Shown: piece by piece, positions 7,643 to 10,247 of the stretch
How positions within the stretch are numbered: the stretch's first letter is position 1
How the letters are laid out: every line of letters starts with the position of its first letter
NCBI GenBank assembly: GCA_002315535.1
Contig: DCHA01000005.1
Coordinates: forward strand, 1-10,247
Source: Firmicutes bacterium UBA1764
GTDB taxonomy: Bacteria > Bacillota > Clostridia > Peptostreptococcales > Anaerovoracaceae
Length of the DNA stretch: 10,247 nucleotides
Reading direction: 5' to 3'
Position numbers and translations under genes: made by a program
Notes under the pieces: generated by a model
Told to the model about the DNA's origin: nothing
What the model saw: only the letters and a program-made list of their open reading frames with translations
The model's database searches: none

Positions 7643-7888
7643 CTAATCGTTTATTATTTTATACAGACTGCCTGCATCATCCTTACCGACATGCTCAGGA
7701 GTAGAAACAACCTCTACCTTCATGCGGGAATTACCGAATACAATTTCGATAATGTCGCCCGGCTTAACCTGAGCGCCCGGCTTAGATACCTTTCCGTTAA
7801 GAAGCACCCTGTCCTGCTCTGCCGCATCATGTGCGACAGTGCGCCTTTTTATCAAACGAGATACTTTTAAATATTTGTCTATTCTCAT
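7643..7888 (-). CDS. rqcP: S4-domain RNA-binding protein, RqcP (YabO) type
   Basis: An 81-residue S4 protein. The S4 fold begins at the first residue (MRIDKYLKVSRLIKRRTVA) and continues through the VLLNGKVSKPG loop (28-38) and VKPGDIIEIVFG (41-52), followed by a short C-terminal tail. In Bacillus, YabO/RqcP binds obstructed 50S subunits and supports C-terminal alanine tailing by RqcH in ribosome-associated quality control. Length, sequence and location (near mfd and the YabM-like flippase, next to HU) fit this family better than the longer Hsp15. The family N-terminus fixes the ATG, although there is no usable Shine-Dalgarno: the nearest GAGG is about 20 nt away, inside the HU terminator stem. 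A -10-like TTTAAT ends 9 nt before the ATG. The uvrB ATG follows after 1 nt. The yabP/yabQ sporulation genes that follow yabO in Bacillus are not here. Confidence 0.9.
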   Translation of the reverse strand: MRIDKYLKVSRLIKRRTVAHDAAEQDRVLLNGKVSKPGAQVKPGDIIEIVFGNSRMKVEVVSTPEHVGKDDAGSLYKIIND

Positions 7889-7897
7889 AATCGTTTT

Positions 7898-7926
7898 ATT
7901 AAAAATGACCTCGGATTAGAGGTCAC
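7898..7926 (-). promoter_or_regulatory. Candidate promoter of rqcP-uvrB-uvrA, overlapping the HU terminator
   Basis: Minus-strand GTGACC (7921-7926, four of six -35 bases) and TTTAAT (7898-7903, five of six -10 bases) are separated by 17 nt. The -35 lies in the first arm of the HU terminator hairpin and the -10 in its T tract. The -10 ends 9 nt before the rqcP ATG, predicting a leader of about 3 nt or less. If real, one 30-bp element both stops HU transcription and starts the repair unit. This is a base-match inference. Confidence 0.4.
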
Positions 7927-7930
7927 TTTT
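7901..7930 (-). terminator. Rho-independent terminator downstream of HU
   Basis: A perfect 7-bp GC-rich stem (TGACCTC at 7919-7925 pairing with GAGGTCA at 7906-7912, minus strand) closes a 6-nt loop and is followed by five T (7901-7905). Four A lie on the 5' side (7927-7930), so the structure could also act on the plus strand. It begins 15 nt after the HU stop and ends only 12 nt before the rqcP start codon, so downstream genes need read-through or a promoter here. Confidence 0.85.
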
Positions 7931-7940
7931 ATAATTTATA

Positions 7941-8222
7941 TTACTTGTTTACTGCATCCTTGAAAGCTTTGCCAGCCTTGAATACAGGTGCCTTGCTTGC
8001 AGGAATCTCTACTGTTTCGCCCGGCTTTTGTGGGTTACGTCCAATTCTGGACTTTCTGTTTCTAGCCTCGAAGGTTCCGAATCCGATAAGCTGAACCTTT
8101 CCGTCCTTTTTGCAAAGCTCTTCCTGAATTGCATTGATAAATTCGTTAATTGTAATTTCAGTATCCTTCTTTGTGAGTCCTGTCTTTTCTGCTACTACTG
8201 ATACGATTTCTGCCTTATTCAT
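7941..8222 (-). CDS. hup: HU-type nucleoid-associated DNA-binding protein
   Basis: A small histone-like protein that dimerises and bends DNA with little sequence preference. The 93 residues match the 90-residue family. Visible features: N-terminal helices MNKAEIVSVVAEKTGLTKKD (1-20) and the dimerisation helix; IGFGTFEARNRKSRIGRNPQ (46-65), whose arm tip carries the intercalating proline of RNPQ (P64); and the C-terminal IPASKAPVFKAGKAFKDAVN (73-92). Isoleucine-binding features specific to IHF are not evident, and HU is the usual Firmicute form. The start is supported by AAAGGAG 7 nt upstream and a consensus-like promoter at 8264-8292. It is probably monocistronic because a strong hairpin terminator follows. 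HU next to rqcP is a recurring Firmicute arrangement. Confidence is high. Confidence 0.97.
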   Translation of the reverse strand: MNKAEIVSVVAEKTGLTKKDTEITINEFINAIQEELCKKDGKVQLIGFGTFEARNRKSRIGRNPQKPGETVEIPASKAPVFKAGKAFKDAVNK

Positions 8223-8229
8223 ATTTATT

Positions 8230-8236
8230 CTCCTTT
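8230..8236 (-). promoter_or_regulatory. Ribosome binding site of HU
   Basis: A minus-strand AAAGGAG ends 7 nt before the HU ATG. It is a strong SD at optimal spacing, consistent with the high expression expected for HU. Confidence 0.85.
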
Positions 8237-8263
8237 TAATTATCTTATATTAACAACGTTATT

Positions 8264-8292
8264 ATTTTCACATCAAAGCCGCTACTTGTCAA
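8264..8292 (-). promoter_or_regulatory. Promoter of HU, consensus -35 with extended -10
   Basis: On the minus strand a perfect TTGACA (8287-8292) is followed after 17 nt by GAAAAT (8264-8269, four of six bases). TGT directly precedes the -10, giving an extended -10. The predicted leader is about 35 nt and includes the strong SD. This is the best promoter in the window and lets HU be expressed independently of the upstream flippase. The rest of the 119-nt spacer (8223-8341) shows no gene and no convincing terminator for the flippase. Confidence 0.7.
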
Positions 8293-8341
8293 GCAAAAAA
8301 TTATGCCGAAAAGCCTTGATTTTTCAACGAAAAGTGCTTAT

Positions 8342-9958
8342 CTATTTTGTGAACTTTCTGACAATTTTCGCAATCTTTTTGCCCTTAGGCATTCCTTCGA
8401 TTTCATCCGGAGTAATTGTCTTAATTACAAGTGCAACAACGATATATACAATAGCACCTACGCCAATTGCAAGTACAGTTGAAAGCGCATTGCCGAGCAT
8501 GCCATGAGCAAGCTTATAAACACCAAATGCACAAGCTCCCATTACAAAAGCAGATATAAATGGCTTAACAAAGGTCAACTTATAATCAAACTTCGTTCCT
8601 GTATATTTAATAACTCCTATGAAGTCCAATATAGCGGCAACAGCATAAGCGGTCAGTGTTCCAAATGCAGCGCCTTTTACATTTAAAGCCGGGATTCCGG
8701 TCAAAGTAAATGTTACCAGCACCTTGCAAACAGCACCGATTGCAAGATTGCGAACAGGAATAATCTGTTTTCCAACACCCTGAAGTATGCCCGTTAGTGC
8801 ATGCGTAAGCCCCAGGAAGATTACACTTATCGCAAGTATTGACAGACAAGGCGCCGCACTTACTGCGCTTTCATACTGACTCGGATAAAGCAGAATCAGA
8901 ATAGGCTTTGCAAGCACGCTCATGCCGATTGCACAAGGAGCCGCAATAATGACTGCATACCTGATTCCAAGCTTGATATTATCACGCATGAAATCGATTT
9001 CGCTTCTCTTAAATGCCGAAGCAACCAAAGGAACCATGCTGATTGATACCGCCTGAGTAAGAACCTGCGGGAAATTAATCAGTGGCTGCGCAAAGCCGGT
9101 CAGTTCTCCGTACAGCGAATTTGCGACCTCTGCGCTGTAGCCTATTGAAAGAAGTCTCTTCTCAACAACCATCATATCAATGGTGTTCATTATCGGAAGC
9201 ACTGCCGTACCAATAGTAATTGGGATGGCAATTACAAGTATCTCTTTTAATATGCGTCCGGTACTCGGAACTGCAACCTCATCACTTTTTCTGATTTCCT
9301 CTTGTATTGCCTTTTTACTTGCAACAAAGATACATGCTATTGCGATAAAGCCGAACACCCCACCTGCTGTTGCGCCAAAGCTTGCGCCTGCGGCAGCATA
9401 CTCTACGCCTCTGTCAAGCAGCACAACCGCAAGGCCTAGGCCTATTGCAACTCTAAAAAGCTGCTCTACAACCTGAGAGATTGCCGTTGGCTTCATATTC
9501 TGTCTGCCTTGGAAGAAACCTCTGTATGCAGACATCAATGGACAGAACAAAAGTGCCGGAGCAATAGCAATCATCGAGTAATATGCCTTTGGCGTATTGA
9601 GATATGTACCGGTAAGCCATTTTGCGCTCAGCATCAAAAGACAAGATGTAACAATTCCTGTACCAAGCAGCAGATAAAACGATGACCTGAAAACCTTATA
9701 AGCGGCCTTCGGTCTGTTTACTGCAGTTCTTTCCGAAACCATACGAGCAATTGCAGTAGGAATACCCGCAATAGCCAAGGTCAAAAACAGGTTATAGATT
9801 GGATAGGCTTTTTGATAGTAGCCCATACCCTCTGCACCGATAATATTTCCAAGAGGAATTCTGAAAGCCGCACCCATAATCTTGATAACAAGACCTGCGA
9901 TTCCGAGGATCAGAGTTCCGCCTATAAAGCTTTTGTTTTTAGAATTAGTATTTTCCAT
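8342..9958 (-). CDS. Polysaccharide/lipid II flippase of the SpoVB / YtgP (MurJ)-like MOP family
   Basis: A 538-residue membrane protein with about 14 hydrophobic segments, of the MOP (MATE-like) superfamily. It probably moves lipid-linked peptidoglycan or polysaccharide precursors across the membrane. Family marks: an N-terminal first helix with GGTLILGIAGLVIKIMGAAF (13-32) and an Arg-Ile-Pro (33-35) as in MurJ-type flippases; GMGYYQKAYPIYNLF (44-58); YRGFFQGRQNMKPTAISQ (145-162), a signature of the SpoVB/YtgP group; GILQGVGKQIIPV (390-402); and a basic C-terminal tail (PKGKKIAK). Its length matches YtgP and SpoVB. The location directly after mfd corresponds to yabM in Bacillus, where spoVT lies between them. 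Lipid II flippase, SpoVB-like and capsule exporter cannot be separated from sequence alone, so no symbol is given. The ATG lies 10 nt after the mfd stop. It has no Shine-Dalgarno, but a perfect TATAAT ends 9 nt before it. Confidence 0.9.
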   Translation of the reverse strand: MENTNSKNKSFIGGTLILGIAGLVIKIMGAAFRIPLGNIIGAEGMGYYQKAYPIYNLFLTLAIAGIPTAIARMVSERTAVNRPKAAYKVFRSSFYLLLGTGIVTSCLLMLSAKWLTGTYLNTPKAYYSMIAIAPALLFCPLMSAYRGFFQGRQNMKPTAISQVVEQLFRVAIGLGLAVVLLDRGVEYAAAGASFGATAGGVFGFIAIACIFVASKKAIQEEIRKSDEVAVPSTGRILKEILVIAIPITIGTAVLPIMNTIDMMVVEKRLLSIGYSAEVANSLYGELTGFAQPLINFPQVLTQAVSISMVPLVASAFKRSEIDFMRDNIKLGIRYAVIIAAPCAIGMSVLAKPILILLYPSQYESAVSAAPCLSILAISVIFLGLTHALTGILQGVGKQIIPVRNLAIGAVCKVLVTFTLTGIPALNVKGAAFGTLTAYAVAAILDFIGVIKYTGTKFDYKLTFVKPFISAFVMGACAFGVYKLAHGMLGNALSTVLAIGVGAIVYIVVALVIKTITPDEIEGMPKGKKIAKIVRKFTK

Positions 9959-9967
9959 AACTCTATT

Positions 9968-9976
9968 ATTATACCA
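9968..9976 (-). promoter_or_regulatory. Extended -10 promoter element upstream of the flippase, overlapping the mfd stop
   Basis: On the minus strand TGG directly precedes a perfect TATAAT (9968-9973), an extended -10. The TAA stop of mfd lies within it. It ends 9 nt before the flippase ATG, so a transcript starting at the normal distance would have about 3 leader bases. No good -35 is visible at 16-18 nt, though extended -10 promoters can work without one. The bases overlap the mfd coding end, so coincidence is possible. Confidence 0.4.
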
Positions 9977-10247
9977 TCAATTCAAGCATGTTAATAGCTT
10001 CCTGGGCCGCAGGTACGCCTTTTAGCACGAGTGAAAGCTTCGGCGGAGTTCCGCCGTATATTGTCAGTCTCATATCATATGCATCAAGCAGCTTAAATGT
10101 CTTTTCAGGGCTAAGACCGTTGTCCTTATCAAAGATAAATATGAGATCGCCCCTCTGCAGATAAACGCCCTTGACTCCAAGCTTACTTGCCCTGTTATGA
10201 ATCATTGCGATATCAATCAGGTTTTCAAGCTGATCAGGAATATCACC
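9969..10247 (-). CDS. mfd: Transcription-repair coupling factor Mfd, C-terminal 92 residues (5' end outside window)
   Basis: The reading frame is open to the right window edge and ends with TAA at 9969, giving the last 92 residues of a protein normally about 1150 long. It begins GDIPDQLENLIDIAMIHN and continues ASKLGVKGVYLQRGDLIFIF. This matches the C-terminal TRCF domain of Mfd, where a 'GD.P..VENLIDIA.....A..LG' helix opens the domain that masks the UvrA-binding region. Mfd removes RNA polymerase stalled at lesions and recruits UvrA, so its position upstream of uvrB-uvrA fits functionally. The helicase and RNA-polymerase-interacting domains are not visible. An internal ATG at 10205 is not a real start, because the frame extends upstream with conserved residues. 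The neighbouring flippase gene, as in the mfd-yabM region of Bacillus, supports the call. Confidence 0.87.
   Translation of the reverse strand, partial: GDIPDQLENLIDIAMIHNRASKLGVKGVYLQRGDLIFIFDKDNGLSPEKTFKLLDAYDMRLTIYGGTPPKLSLVLKGVPAAQEAINMLELMV

Noticed and set aside
8300..8340. Possible terminator for the flippase gene
   Set aside because: Only a 4-bp TTGA/TCAA stem and a 7-bp direct repeat (CGAAAAG at 8307-8313 and 8328-8334) are present, without a GC-rich stem. Not a convincing terminator.
9969..10205. A stand-alone 78-residue protein starting at an internal ATG
   Set aside because: The frame continues upstream to the window edge with residues conserved in the Mfd C-terminus, so this is the end of mfd and not a small gene.
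1..10247. Mobile elements, CRISPR arrays, phage or toxin-antitoxin genes, tRNA or rRNA
   Set aside because: Nothing supports them. There are no transposase or integrase motifs, no regularly spaced repeats, and genes fill the window with spacers under about 120 bases.

Overview
The window looks like chromosomal DNA of a low- to moderate-GC Firmicute, most likely an anaerobic member of the class Clostridia. The reasons are a glutamate dehydrogenase that closely resembles the one I recall from Clostridium symbiosum, a SpoVB/YtgP-type flippase next to mfd, a YabO/RqcP-type S4 protein, AAGGAG-type ribosome binding sites, and AT-rich spacers. I cannot name a genus. Every gene I can support lies on the minus strand, so transcription runs from high to low coordinates. 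There are nine protein genes, two of them cut by the window edges. I see no RNA genes, mobile elements or CRISPR arrays, and no gene-free stretch longer than about 120 bases.

Layout in the direction of transcription: the 3' end of mfd (10247-9969); a 14-helix lipid flippase of the SpoVB/MurJ(YtgP) type (9958-8342); the nucleoid protein HU (8222-7941) with its own consensus-like promoter and ribosome binding site; a strong hairpin terminator (7901-7930); the ribosome quality-control S4 protein RqcP/YabO (7888-7643); uvrB (7641-5653); uvrA (5644-2795); an alpha/beta hydrolase of the monoacylglycerol lipase type (2793-1831); uracil-DNA glycosylase ung (1799-1137) followed by a terminator (1089-1117); and a separately promoted glutamate dehydrogenase whose C-terminus runs off the left edge.

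Most of the window is a DNA repair neighbourhood. Mfd brings UvrA/UvrB to stalled RNA polymerase, UvrA and UvrB find and verify bulky lesions, and Ung removes uracil. HU, RqcP and the flippase are conserved housekeeping neighbours of the mfd-yabM-yabO region in Firmicutes. Compared with Bacillus, SpoVT and MazG do not appear between mfd and rqcP, and the yabP/yabQ sporulation genes do not follow rqcP. uvrB-uvrA occupies that place.

The least ordinary signal concerns gene starts. HU, the hydrolase and gdhA have clear Shine-Dalgarno (SD) sequences. The flippase, rqcP, uvrB, uvrA and ung do not. For three of these (flippase, rqcP, ung) a -10-like hexamer ends exactly 9 nt before the ATG, which suggests near-leaderless transcripts. 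uvrB and uvrA instead start 1 and 8 nt after the preceding stop codon, which suggests translational coupling. I found no novel defence or mobile system. The content is otherwise ordinary housekeeping.
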